Positions 26,019 to 34,699 of a stretch of DNA of 64,000 bases are shown here, in pieces. Under the pieces are notes generated by a model. That model had not been told where the DNA came from. It did no database searches and saw nothing but the letters and a program-made list of their open reading frames with translations. Position 1 is the first letter of the stretch. Every line of letters starts with the position of its first letter. This stretch comes from WHSM01 sp036375165. GTDB lineage: Bacteria > Actinomycetota > Actinomycetes > Mycobacteriales > Micromonosporaceae. Made by a program: the position numbers and the translations under genes. The DNA lies in the NCBI GenBank assembly GCA_036375165.1, contig DASUSI010000178.1, positions 1-64,000 of the forward strand. The letters are read 5' to 3'.

Positions 26019-26828
26019 GTGGCATTCGATCCTGAATGGCAACTTGCCGAAATGTGTCCTTCCTGGTCCCGTTGGCTGCCTTGCTCGGTGCAACTACTCC
26101 GGGTTGTACCTGATGCCCACCGTTTTCCGCGTCGGGCCTGGGATGAAGGTCCGGCGCAGTTCGACTGGAACGCGCCGGTCTGGTGCGATCCAGGGGACCC
26201 GGACGACTGGGTCGCCCGCGCGACCGCCCGGCACGCTCCGGGCGACGAGGAACTCGCCGCCCGCCATGCCCGGGAGGACTACGACACCCGGGTGAAGATC
26301 CGCGCCGAGCGCATCGAGTTGTTCACCACGATGTGCCGCCGGGCCGGGATCCTGCCCCCGGCCACACTGTCGCAACTGCTCGACTGCCTGCTGGGACTCG
26401 ACCTTTACCGCCAGCACCAGACCGACAGCGATCCCGAACTGTGGCCCCGGCTGTGGCGCAACCCGCTCGACGTACTGCCGTTCAACCAGGAGGAGGCACT
26501 CGAAGAGGCGAGTCACCAGCAGCGCGAGCGCGCCATGCTGGCCGGTGCCGGGCTCCGCAGGCTCGCCCACGCCGACAACCCGCGGCCCACCGACGCCGGG
26601 AGCGTGACCGTCACGGTGGCGCTGCGAGCTGTCGCCGAGGCCGCCCACCTGCCCGCCGGCCAGGTACGGCCCGCGTTGGCCCTGCTCGCCAGCGACGAGA
26701 TGGTGGATTTTTCCGGGGCCGACCCGAACCAGGTGGGTCTGGACACGCCTGTCGAGGTGCGGCTGCCGTGGCACTTCGGCCACGCCTTCAATTTCGAGGA
26801 GTTGCCTCCGCCCGAGCACCTTCCGTGA
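26019..26828 (+). CDS. Conserved actinomycete-type protein of unknown function
   Basis: A 269-residue soluble protein that I do not recognise. The GTG at 26019 is favoured because a TACTGT box lies seven bases upstream; the reading begins VAFDPEWQLAEMCPSWSRW. The N-terminal part is rich in tryptophan and proline, the centre is helical (RAERIELFTTMCRRAGIL, LSQLLDCLLGLDLYRQ), and the C-terminus has HFGHAFNFEELPPPEHLP. A helical repeat near SVTVTVALRAVAEAAHLP looks like a winged-helix or coiled segment. No signal peptide. It stands alone between the metal ATPase and the heptose gene, with no operon partner. Confidence 0.72.
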   Translation: MAFDPEWQLAEMCPSWSRWLPCSVQLLRVVPDAHRFPRRAWDEGPAQFDWNAPVWCDPGDPDDWVARATARHAPGDEELAARHAREDYDTRVKIRAERIELFTTMCRRAGILPPATLSQLLDCLLGLDLYRQHQTDSDPELWPRLWRNPLDVLPFNQEEALEEASHQQRERAMLAGAGLRRLAHADNPRPTDAGSVTVTVALRAVAEAAHLPAGQVRPALALLASDEMVDFSGADPNQVGLDTPVEVRLPWHFGHAFNFEELPPPEHLP

Positions 26829-27060
26829 CGGCTCACCGTCCTCGACCGGGCGGTCCGACAGCAGATCGGCCAGGCTGGCTCCTCAGTCGACGCGGGTCAC
26901 GGTCGGGTGACGGTGGCGGCACGCCGAGATCGGAAGGTCGATACCCCTCCAGGTAACCCGGGTACGTACGGTTACGCGGCAGTACCGCCCGCACCATCGC
27001 GGCCCGTGTCCGCAGTCCGGTCCGGGGTTTGGCACCGCCGTAGCCGGGCATCGGCCCAAT

Positions 27061-28578
27061 ATGGAACCGCCAACCGACCTGATCGGCCGCTTCGCCGGTG
27101 TCTCCGTGGTCGTGGTGGGCGATGTGATGCTTGACGAGTGGCGCTTCGTGGTACCGGAACGCCTGGCCCGGGAGGCGCCGGCCCCGGTGGTCACGTTCCG
27201 GGAGCGTCGGGACGCGGCGGGCGGGGCCGGCAACACCGCGGTCAACCTGGCGGCGCTCGGGGCGCGTCCGTTACTGGTCGCCGCGGTGGGGGCCGACGCC
27301 GCCGGGGACCGGCTGCGTCGGTGCCTGGCGGCGACCGGCGTCGAGGACCGCACGGTCCTTGTGGAGGGGTACGCCACCCCGGTGAAGCGACGGCTGCTGG
27401 CGGACGAGCAGATCGTGCTCCGTGAGGACGAGGGCACCCGGCTGCCGCGTCCGGGCCCGGGGATCGCGCAGCGCATCCTCGGGAACCTGCGGGTGCTGCT
27501 GGGCGGTGCGGCTGCGGACCCGGTGCTCGTGGTGTGCGACTACGGGCTTGGCGCGCTTGACGACCCGGTCCGCGGCTGGCTGGCCGCCAACCGGGACCGG
27601 TTCTCCACCGTCGCACTGGACGCCCATGATCTACGGCCGTGGCGAGAGTTGTCGCCGACCGTGGTCACCCCCAGTTTCGCCGAGGCGGTCCGGGCGCTCG
27701 ACGGGCCGTCACGGCCCCGTGGCGCGGACCGGGTGTCAGCCACCTTGGCGGTGATGTCCGACCTGGTGGAGGCCACCGACGCGGACATGGTCGCGGTGAC
27801 CCTTGATGCCGAGGGCGCCGTGGTGGCGGACCGCCGTGGCCATACCCACCGCACCGCGACCGGGACGGTGCCGGCGAGTCACACGGTGGGCGCTGGTGAC
27901 GTCTACCTCGCCGCGTTGACTCTCGCCGTGTCGACCGGTAGCCCGCTGCGGGTCGCGGCTGAGCTGGCACAACTGGCCGCCAGCCGCAGCGTGTCCGATG
28001 TGGGCACCTGTGTCTGTGATTCACAGGCGCTGACCACCGCCGTGGCCTGGACGGTACCGGACCCGGGGGAGAAGGTCGTGGACGGCGCCACGCTGACCCG
28101 GCGGATCCGGGAGCTGCGCGGCGACGGTGCCCGGGTGGTGTTCACCAACGGTTGTTTCGACGTGCTGCACCGTGGTCACGTCGGCTACCTGGAGCAGGGC
28201 AGTCGGCTCGGCGACGTGCTCGTGGTGGCGGTGAATTCGGACCAGAGCGTGCGCCGGCTCAAGGGGCCCGACCGCCCGGTCAACCGCGTCCAGGACCGTG
28301 CCGCCGTGCTGGCGGCGTTGTCCTGTGTGGACTTCGTCGTGGTGTTCGACCAGGACTCACCGACGGAACTGATCGAGGCGGTCCGTCCTGACGTGTACGT
28401 CAAGGGCGGGGACTACCCGGCGGAGCTGGTGCCGGAAGCGCCGCTGGTGCGCAGGTTGGGCGGTGAGGTCCGCATCCTCGGGTACGTCGCCGACCGGTCC
28501 ACGTCGGCCATCATCGACCAGATCCGTAACCGGGCCCGCCCGGTCAGCGCCCCGCGGCGTGGGGGGAGCGGTCGGTGA
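27061..28578 (+). CDS. hldE: Bifunctional heptose-7-phosphate kinase / heptose-1-phosphate adenylyltransferase
   Basis: A 505-residue fusion in the HldE/RfaE order. Residues 1-330 are a PfkB-type kinase with AAGGAGNTAVNLAALG and the catalytic ASHTVGAGDVYLAALTLA. Residues from about 350 are a nucleotidyltransferase with VFTNGCFDVLHRGHVGYLEQ (HxGH-type motif) and VNSDQSVRRLKGPDRPVNRV. In Gram-negative bacteria this makes ADP-heptose for lipopolysaccharide. In actinomycetes activated heptoses serve secondary glycans or cell-surface sugars. Its 3' end overlaps by 35 bases the convergent gene for a heptosyltransferase-like enzyme. No isomerase or phosphatase of the pathway (GmhA, GmhB) is in the window. 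Confidence 0.92.
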   Translation: MEPPTDLIGRFAGVSVVVVGDVMLDEWRFVVPERLAREAPAPVVTFRERRDAAGGAGNTAVNLAALGARPLLVAAVGADAAGDRLRRCLAATGVEDRTVLVEGYATPVKRRLLADEQIVLREDEGTRLPRPGPGIAQRILGNLRVLLGGAAADPVLVVCDYGLGALDDPVRGWLAANRDRFSTVALDAHDLRPWRELSPTVVTPSFAEAVRALDGPSRPRGADRVSATLAVMSDLVEATDADMVAVTLDAEGAVVADRRGHTHRTATGTVPASHTVGAGDVYLAALTLAVSTGSPLRVAAELAQLAASRSVSDVGTCVCDSQALTTAVAWTVPDPGEKVVDGATLTRRIRELRGDGARVVFTNGCFDVLHRGHVGYLEQGSRLGDVLVVAVNSDQSVRRLKGPDRPVNRVQDRAAVLAALSCVDFVVVFDQDSPTELIEAVRPDVYVKGGDYPAELVPEAPLVRRLGGEVRILGYVADRSTSAIIDQIRNRARPVSAPRRGGSGR

Positions 28579-29695
28579 GCCCGGTCCGGTCAGGCCGCGT
28601 TGGTCGGGAGGTGTCGAGCAGGTCGAACACGGCTTCCAGGACCTCGCTCACCGGCACATCGGTCACGAACGACACCCGGTGTCCACAGCCAGGCGCGTTG
28701 CCGCGCGCCGGGTAAAGCTCAGCCAGGTTGTCCGCGCCACAGACCGGGCAGGCAAGAGTCCACGACGCCACCGGGCGGTGTCCGGACCGCACCGGAGGCG
28801 CGCAGTTGATGAAATTGCTCACCCAGTAGATCCCCACGGTCGGTGTGCCCACCGCGCTGGCCAGGTGCAGCGGGCCGGTGTCGTTGGCCACCACCGCGGC
28901 GCACTCGGCGTACAGGCCGGCGAGGCCGCCCAGGGACAGCGTGCCCGCCAGCGGGCGTACCGGCCGGCGTGCCGCGACGGCCAACTGTTCGACGAGGTCG
29001 TGTTCCCCGGTGTCGCCGGTCACCACCACCTCGTATCCCCGTCCGGTCAGCGCGTCGGCGACCTCGGTGAACCGTTCGGCGGGCCAGCGGCGGCGTGGGT
29101 CCTTCGCCCCCGGGTGCAGCGCCACCCTCGGCGGTCCCGGCGGCCCGGCCACCGCGTGGGCCTCCGCGATGTCGTCCGGTGCCAGCCGGACCCGCGGCAC
29201 GATCCCCACCGGGCCTGCCCCTACCAGCGCCACCACCTCCAGATAGCGGAAGATTTCAGGCTGGAAGTAGACATACCTGACCCAGCGGTCCAGCGGCTCG
29301 GCGTCGGGGGTGCGCAGCCCGGCGGTGAGGCTCGCGCCCAGTCGGTTGACCAGCGGGTTGGAGGTCGCACCACCGCCGTGTAGCTGTAGCGCCAGGTCGA
29401 AGTGTTCCCGGCGGGCCCGCTCCAGGAATTCCGCCATCCCGGTCGACCGTTCGCCCGGTGCGGCCGGTCGGATGCCCTCACCGGGCGGCACCACGAGTAC
29501 CCGGTCCACGGGTCCGGGTCGCCCGCGCAGCCAGCGCTGATGCCAGGGCGCGCCGAGCAACACCAGTTCCGCTCCTGGGTACGCGGCCTTGACCGCATCC
29601 AGTGCCGGTAGGGCGAACACGAAGTCACCCAGCGCATTGGCGCGCAGCACCGCGATCCGTCTCAGCCCTTCGATCCGTCCTGTCCCAGCCGCCAT
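28544..29695 (-). CDS. GT9 family (ADP-heptose type) glycosyltransferase
   Basis: A 383-residue GT-B enzyme. The N-terminal half has RRIAVLRANALGDFVFALPA, the GT9 start motif, and the C-terminal half has LHPGAKDPRRRWPAERF and ANDTGPLHLASAVGTPTVGI, the nucleotide-sugar site. An inserted segment with CPVCGADNL and APGCGHRVSF holds three cysteines and a histidine and might bind zinc. It would transfer a heptose to an acceptor on the inner side of the membrane. Convergent with hldE and overlapping its end, which supports a shared heptose function although they cannot share one transcript. No canonical lipopolysaccharide acceptor is expected in this organism. Confidence 0.88.
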   Translation of the reverse strand: MAAGTGRIEGLRRIAVLRANALGDFVFALPALDAVKAAYPGAELVLLGAPWHQRWLRGRPGPVDRVLVVPPGEGIRPAAPGERSTGMAEFLERARREHFDLALQLHGGGATSNPLVNRLGASLTAGLRTPDAEPLDRWVRYVYFQPEIFRYLEVVALVGAGPVGIVPRVRLAPDDIAEAHAVAGPPGPPRVALHPGAKDPRRRWPAERFTEVADALTGRGYEVVVTGDTGEHDLVEQLAVAARRPVRPLAGTLSLGGLAGLYAECAAVVANDTGPLHLASAVGTPTVGIYWVSNFINCAPPVRSGHRPVASWTLACPVCGADNLAELYPARGNAPGCGHRVSFVTDVPVSEVLEAVFDLLDTSRPTRPDRTGLTDRSPHAAGR

Positions 29696-29818
29696 GTGCC
29701 TCTCGTCCCGGTAACCGGGCGGCCCCGGACCAACCGGGACCGCCGTAGCGGGGCCTTACCCGGATGGTGACGGCCCCGAAACCGGGGATCCGGTGTCCTC
29801 CCGGGGTGGTCCGGGCGG

Positions 29819-31108
29819 TCAGTCGAGGCGGCGTAGCGAGTCGGGAGCGATCTCGGCGATGGTGGCGTAGCCCGCGAGTGCCATCGTCAGATCCAGCTCC
29901 GCCATCAGGTGCGACAGCACCGCCGCGACGCCCGCTTCCCCGGCCAGCGCCAGCCCGTACACATACGGCCGTCCGACGCAGACCGCCCGGGCACCCAGCG
30001 CCAGCGCCTTGAATATGTCCGCGCCGCCCCGGATCCCGCTGTCGAACAGCACCGGCACCCTGCCGGCCACCTCCTCGACGATCCCCGGCAGTGCCGCAAG
30101 CGCCGGGATGGCGCCGTCCACCTGGCGACCACCGTGGTTGGACACCACGATGCCGTCGACACCGGCGTCCAGCGCCCGTGCCGCGTCCCGCGGGTGCACG
30201 AGTCCCTTGAGCAGGATCGGCAACCTGGTGTGTTCCCGCAGGAACGACAGGTCCTGCCAGGTGAGGGAGGACCGGGAGAACACGTCCAGGAAGGTCTCGA
30301 TCGCGGCCCGGGGCAGCGGTGAACGCAGGTTGTGCCAGAACCCGCCCGGGTGGTGGCGGGCCACCGACATCAGGGTGCGTACCGCTGCCAGCGTCGGCCG
30401 GGGTTGCCCGCCGGTCCGGGGCTGCGCCGCCCGCTGCCGCACGAGCCGCGTGAACACCGGATCACCGACGTACTGGGCGATGCCCTCACCACGTGCGAAT
30501 GGCAGATGGCCCAGATCCAGGTCGCGGGGCCGCCAACCGAGGACATGGGTGTCCAGAGTGACCACGATGGCCTCGCACCCGGCCGCCTCGGCACGCGAGA
30601 CCATGCTTTCCACCAATTCGTCCGAACTGGACCAGTAGAGCTGGAACCAACGTGGCGCGTCCCCCATCACCGTCGCGCACTCCTCCATGGAACGGGAGGC
30701 CTGGGTGGAGAAGATCACCGGCACACCCAGCCCGGCCCCCGCCCGCGCCACCGCGACGTCCGCGTCCCGGTGCGCCAGTTCCAGTACCCCGATCGGCGCG
30801 ACCAGCACCGGCCACGGCAACCGACGTCCGAACAGCTCGACGCTCATGTCCCTTACCGCCACGTCCCGCAGCATTCGGGGCACGATCCACCAACTGGTGA
30901 ACGCGGCCCGGTTGGCTTGTGCGGTTTCCTCCATGCCGGCCGAACCGGCGACGTACGCGTAGCCCCGCCGGCTCATCCGGCGCCGGGCCGCGTTCCGCAA
31001 CGTTGTCGGGTCAATCGGCACGCCGGGACGTCGACCGTACGCCCCGGCGCGGTAGATCCGACTCTGCACCTCGCGCCCGATGTTCTGCTTCGGGGTCTGG
31101 TCTGACAT
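29819..31108 (-). CDS. FMN-dependent alpha-hydroxyacid oxidase/dehydrogenase
   Basis: A 429-residue enzyme of the lactate dehydrogenase/glycolate oxidase family. The start at 31108 has a GGAGG site nine bases upstream. The barrel shows YAYVAGSAGMEETAQANR, FMN contacts in APIGVLELAH and FSTQASRSMEEC, LYWSSSDELVESM, and the catalytic histidine-arginine pair in IVVSNHGGRQVDGAIP, then VLFDSGIRGGADIFKALALG. It oxidises an L-2-hydroxy acid to a 2-oxo acid. The substrate could be lactate; mycofactocin-linked members are also similar, but no mycofactocin genes are here. Divergent from the secreted hydrolase gene. Confidence 0.9.
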   Translation of the reverse strand: MSDQTPKQNIGREVQSRIYRAGAYGRRPGVPIDPTTLRNAARRRMSRRGYAYVAGSAGMEETAQANRAAFTSWWIVPRMLRDVAVRDMSVELFGRRLPWPVLVAPIGVLELAHRDADVAVARAGAGLGVPVIFSTQASRSMEECATVMGDAPRWFQLYWSSSDELVESMVSRAEAAGCEAIVVTLDTHVLGWRPRDLDLGHLPFARGEGIAQYVGDPVFTRLVRQRAAQPRTGGQPRPTLAAVRTLMSVARHHPGGFWHNLRSPLPRAAIETFLDVFSRSSLTWQDLSFLREHTRLPILLKGLVHPRDAARALDAGVDGIVVSNHGGRQVDGAIPALAALPGIVEEVAGRVPVLFDSGIRGGADIFKALALGARAVCVGRPYVYGLALAGEAGVAAVLSHLMAELDLTMALAGYATIAEIAPDSLRRLD

Positions 31109-31464
31109 CAGCGGACACCTCCGTGGTGTCGTGCCCTCGGTGCCCGCCCCCTCGGCGCGGCACCGGACGGTCGGGCAGGCGGCACAGCAGATGATCGCTG
31201 ACAACCGACCCGGACGGAAGGAGTTTCGCGGCGGTTCGCCGTGCGGGAGACCTCCGTGGGGCGACCCTGGCCGTGGCGTTGTGCCCGTTCGGCGCGGCCC
31301 GATCGAATTGGCCCACCGCCAGTGACCGCCGGGTCGCCCCGGCGCCAGGGTGGTGGTATCGGAAAACCCTTCCCTTTTCGACCGGCTATTGAGAGCGGGA
31401 TCACATACCGACTACCGTCCGGTAACCCGTTTTCTGCGGGCCTGCACCACAAGGGGAGGTCTTC
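31109..31464. other. Divergent intergenic region
   Basis: 356 bases between the divergently transcribed FMN enzyme and SGNH hydrolase genes. The right part holds a recognisable promoter toward the hydrolase (31389-31418). No small gene is supported. Confidence 0.5.
31389..31418 (+). promoter_or_regulatory. Promoter of the SGNH hydrolase gene
   Basis: TTGAGA (31389-31394) and TACCGT (31413-31418) are separated by 18 bases, a reasonable housekeeping-type promoter. It would give a leader of about 40 bases carrying the ribosome-binding site GGGGAGG. Confidence 0.5.
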
Positions 31465-32322
31465 ATGTTACGTGCCCTACGACACGTTACGTCCGTACTC
31501 GCTGTCGGGGCGATGCTGGCGCTGCTGGGCGGCAGCCCGGCGCAGGCCGCCGTGACGCCGCCGAACTCGATGGCGAGCCTCGGCGACTCCATCACCCGCG
31601 CCTTCAACGCGTGCGGCTGGTACTCGGACTGCCCGTCGCGCTCCTGGAGCACCGGCTCCTACAGCACGGTGAACAGCCACTACCGGCGGATCCTGGCCAT
31701 CAACCCGAACATCTACGGCCGCAACTACAACGACGCTCGCAGCGGTGCCAAGGCCGTCGACATGTACGGGCAGGCCGGCACCGCGGTCAGCCAGGGCGTG
31801 CAGTTCGTGACGATGCTGATCGGCGCCAACGACGCCTGCACCAGCTCCGAGAGCACCATGACCTCGGTTTCGACGTTCCGGGCCCAGATCGACTCGGCGT
31901 TGGCCCGGCTCAGGGGTGGCCTGCCCAATGCCAAGGTCTACATCGCCAGCGTCCCGGACATCAAGCGGCTGTGGTACGTCGGCAAGGACAGCGGCAGCGC
32001 CCGTTCGGCGTGGAGCGCATTCGGGATCTGCCAGTCCATGCTCGCCAACCCGACGTCCACCGCCCAGGTGGACGAGGACCGGCGTAACCGGGTGCGGCAG
32101 CGGGTGATCGACTTCAACGCCAACCTCGCCCAGGCCTGCTTCAACTACGGCGCCAACTGCAAGTTCGACGGGAACGCGGTCTTCTCCTATCCGTTCCAGT
32201 ACTCGCATCTGTCCGGCTGGGACTACTTCCACCCGAACACCGAAGGGCAGCGGGTGCTCGCCCAGACGAGCTACAACGCTGGCTTCGCCTGGGGCTACGC
32301 CGCCGCGGGGCAGGCGGCCTGA
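31465..32322 (+). CDS. Secreted SGNH/GDSL hydrolase
   Basis: A 285-residue exported esterase-type hydrolase. The signal peptide runs from RHVTSVLAVGAMLALLGG to PAQA. Catalytic blocks are MASLGDSITRAF (serine nucleophile), the glycine in NYNDARSGAKAV, LIGANDACT (asparagine of the oxyanion hole), and DYFHPNTEGQR (Asp and His). Cysteines spaced through the mature protein suggest disulfides, as in Streptomyces secreted lipases. GGGGAGGTCTTC precedes the ATG. Substrate could be a lipid, acyl sugar or polysaccharide acetate. Confidence 0.93.
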   Translation: MLRALRHVTSVLAVGAMLALLGGSPAQAAVTPPNSMASLGDSITRAFNACGWYSDCPSRSWSTGSYSTVNSHYRRILAINPNIYGRNYNDARSGAKAVDMYGQAGTAVSQGVQFVTMLIGANDACTSSESTMTSVSTFRAQIDSALARLRGGLPNAKVYIASVPDIKRLWYVGKDSGSARSAWSAFGICQSMLANPTSTAQVDEDRRNRVRQRVIDFNANLAQACFNYGANCKFDGNAVFSYPFQYSHLSGWDYFHPNTEGQRVLAQTSYNAGFAWGYAAAGQAA

Positions 32323-32339
32323 CACCCGGCGGTTAGGTC

Positions 32340-32386
32340 GAACCCGCGGTTCCGCAGCGTCGCCACCCGCCCGGGACCGCGGGTTC
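32340..32386 (+). terminator. Stem-loop after the SGNH hydrolase gene
   Basis: GAACCCGCGGT (32340-32350) pairs with ACCGCGGGTTC (32376-32386) across a 25-base loop, just past the stop codon. No T-run. Confidence 0.4.
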
Positions 32387-32434
32387 CACACCGCGGCGTT
32401 CGTGTCGTGCCGTCCCGGCTGGTATGAAAGGTCC

Positions 32435-33739
32435 ATGACCAACGCGGCCGACGACGTGGTGCGGATCTGCCGGGACCTGATCCGGATCGACACCACCAAC
32501 ACCGGAGACACCACCACCAGCGCGGGTGAGCGGGTTGCCGCCGAGTACGTGGCCGCGGAACTGGCCGAGGTGGGCCTGGAACCGGTGATGCACGAGAGTG
32601 AACCCGGCCGTACCAGCGTGGTGGCCAGGTTCCCCGGCGCGGACCCGTCCCGCCCCGCGCTGCTGGTGCACGGCCACCTCGACGTGGTGCCCGCCGACCC
32701 CGACGAGTGGAGCGTCCACCCGTTCTCCGGCGAGGAGCGCGACGGCTACCTGTGGGGCCGCGGCGCGGTCGACATGAAGGACTTCGACGCAATGACCCTG
32801 GCGGTGGTACGCCAGTGGCGCCGGGAGGGCCGGGTGCCACCTCGGGACCTGGTACTGGCGTTCGTCGCCGACGAGGAAGCCGGAGGTCGGTACGGTGCGC
32901 ACCATCTGGTCGACCACCGGCCGGAGCTGTTCGAGGGGGTCACCGAGGCGATCGGCGAGGTCGGCGGGTTCTCCGTGACCGTCAGCGAGGACCTGCGCCT
33001 CTACCTGATCGAGACCGCCCAGAAGGGTATCGGCTGGATCCGACTCACCGCCCGGGGGCGTCCCGGCCACGGTTCAATGGTGCACGACGACAACGCGGTG
33101 ACCAGGCTCTGTGACGCTGTGGCGCGGCTCGGCCAGCACCGGTTTCCGATCGAGCTGACACCCACGGTGCGCGCGTTCCTGGAGCAGGTGTGCGCCGTCC
33201 TCGGCATCGAGTTCGACCCGGACAACCCGGAACTCGCGGTGTCGAAACTCGGCCCGGTCGCCCGGTTGATCGGAGCCACCCTGCGCAACACGATCAACCC
33301 GACCATGCTGCAGGCGGGTTACAAGGAGAACGTGATCCCCAGCCGGGCCACCGGGATCGTGGACGGGCGGATCCTTCCCGGCCAGGAGGACGGTTTCCTG
33401 ACCCAGGTCCGGGAACTGGCCGGCCCCGACGTCGAGGCCGAGTACGTGGAGCACCAGCCGGGACTGGAGACCAGCTTCGACGGTGCGCTGGTGGCCGCGA
33501 TGGTCGACGCGCTGCGGGAGGTCGACAGCGGTGCCCGTCCGGTGCCGTACATGCTCTCCGGAGGTACCGACGCCAAGGCGTTCAGCCGGCTCGGCATCCG
33601 CTGTTTCGGGTTCGCGCCGCTGCGGTTGCCCCCGGGCCTTGACTTCACCGCCTTGTTCCACGGGATCGACGAGCGGGTTCCGATCGACGGTCTGCGGTTC
33701 GGCGTCGCGGTCCTGGACCGGTTCCTGAGCCGCTGCTGA
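32435..33739 (+). CDS. M20 family metallopeptidase (ArgE/DapE/carboxypeptidase-like)
   Basis: A 434-residue two-zinc hydrolase. Zinc ligands are in LLVHGHLDVVPAD, LWGRGAVDMKDF, VADEEAGGRYG and, near the end, LFHGIDERVP. The lid domain starts after IRLTARGRPGHGSMVHDDNA. ATG at 32435 is preceded by AAAGG. It cleaves an amide from an N-acyl amino acid or dipeptide; the exact substrate cannot be told. A homologous M20 gene sits at this place of the conserved block in mycobacteria (remembered as dapE2/Rv2141c), so this starts the backbone region. Confidence 0.9.
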   Translation: MTNAADDVVRICRDLIRIDTTNTGDTTTSAGERVAAEYVAAELAEVGLEPVMHESEPGRTSVVARFPGADPSRPALLVHGHLDVVPADPDEWSVHPFSGEERDGYLWGRGAVDMKDFDAMTLAVVRQWRREGRVPPRDLVLAFVADEEAGGRYGAHHLVDHRPELFEGVTEAIGEVGGFSVTVSEDLRLYLIETAQKGIGWIRLTARGRPGHGSMVHDDNAVTRLCDAVARLGQHRFPIELTPTVRAFLEQVCAVLGIEFDPDNPELAVSKLGPVARLIGATLRNTINPTMLQAGYKENVIPSRATGIVDGRILPGQEDGFLTQVRELAGPDVEAEYVEHQPGLETSFDGALVAAMVDALREVDSGARPVPYMLSGGTDAKAFSRLGIRCFGFAPLRLPPGLDFTALFHGIDERVPIDGLRFGVAVLDRFLSRC

Positions 33740-33811
33740 CCCACACCGCGTTGCCGCAAGCCGTCCGTCCGAACCGCGACACCTGATCCGTAACCCTGTC
33801 ATGGAGGCCTG

Positions 33812-34477
33812 ATGTCCGACCGCAACACCGAACTCGACACCGCTTTGGAGCGTGTCATCGACGCCGCCCGTCACCATCTCGCAGCGGTCAAGGCCGCCGG
33901 TGGTCGCAGCGACGATGACAAGGTCTGGCAGAGCTTCGTCGCCCTCAACAACCTCTCCGCCGCGTACGACGACCTCCTGATGGACACTTTCGGCGAAGTG
34001 ACACCGTGGGACGTGGAACCGATCGACCCCCAGGAGGCGGACGAGCAGTGGGGGGTTGGGCTCGGCGGCGTCGACGGTGAAGAGCCACCGGACACCAGTC
34101 CGGTCACGGTGTCGGTACGGCAACGCCGTGACTACCAGGTGCCGAGCCTGTCCGCGCTGTTTCGGGTCGCGGAAGCCGCCCGGCGTTCACTTCCGGAAGA
34201 CCTGGCACCGGCAGAACCGGCGGGCGACGTGGGGGCGGCCATGGCCTACCTGCTGGACGCCGGGGACGGAGCGCTGGGCTCGCTGGACATCCCGGAATTG
34301 GAACCGTTGGGCGGCGTGACCCTGGTCTGCGAGGTGACCGATCCGGTCGACGTGGCCGCGCTCGTGGCAGGCGAGCACGAGACCTCACCGTTCGAGGTCG
34401 AAGACCCCGACAGCGTGCTCCGGCTGGTGGTGGAGCGCCCGTACGTTCCGGACGAGCCCCGGCCGGACGGTCGGTAG
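33812..34477 (+). CDS. Conserved protein of unknown function
   Basis: A 221-residue acidic soluble protein, unrecognised. GGAGGCCTG leads to the ATG. The first 60 residues are helical (ALERVIDAARHHLAAVKAAG, FVALNNLSAAYDDLL). The rest is rich in Asp, Glu and Pro, with VSVRQRRDYQVPSLSALFRV and VTLVCEVTDPVDVAALVAG. It appears to be one of the small proteins that accompany the M20 and uppP genes in actinomycete genomes. Convergent with the short gene at 34488. Confidence 0.75.
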   Translation: MSDRNTELDTALERVIDAARHHLAAVKAAGGRSDDDKVWQSFVALNNLSAAYDDLLMDTFGEVTPWDVEPIDPQEADEQWGVGLGGVDGEEPPDTSPVTVSVRQRRDYQVPSLSALFRVAEAARRSLPEDLAPAEPAGDVGAAMAYLLDAGDGALGSLDIPELEPLGGVTLVCEVTDPVDVAALVAGEHETSPFEVEDPDSVLRLVVERPYVPDEPRPDGR

Positions 34478-34487
34478 CCTGGCCGGG

Positions 34488-34685
34488 TCAGTAGCTGAGC
34501 CCGGGCAGCGGCTGAGCGCTGACCCGACGCCGCAGTACCACCTTGCGGGTGCCGTCCCGGTACAGCCGCACCTGGGTCAGTTCCCAACCAGCGAACTCGG
34601 CCGCAATAGACAACTGCGCCTGCGCGGACGTCTGATCGACGTTGGCCGGCAGGCGCAGCGGCACGTACTCGTAATCACCTGGCAC
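34488..34685 (-). CDS. Small DUF5703-type protein
   Basis: A 65-residue protein starting with GTG: MPGDYEYVPLRLPANV, then FAGWELTQVRLYRDGTRKVV and a terminal arginine run. This YEY-start, GWEL and basic C-terminus pattern fits the small actinobacterial DUF5703 family, whose function is unknown. It lies head to tail with the lipoprotein gene and convergent with 33812-34477. Confidence 0.75.
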   Translation of the reverse strand: MPGDYEYVPLRLPANVDQTSAQAQLSIAAEFAGWELTQVRLYRDGTRKVVLRRRVSAQPLPGLSY

Positions 34686-34699
34686 GAGTGAAATCCTGC

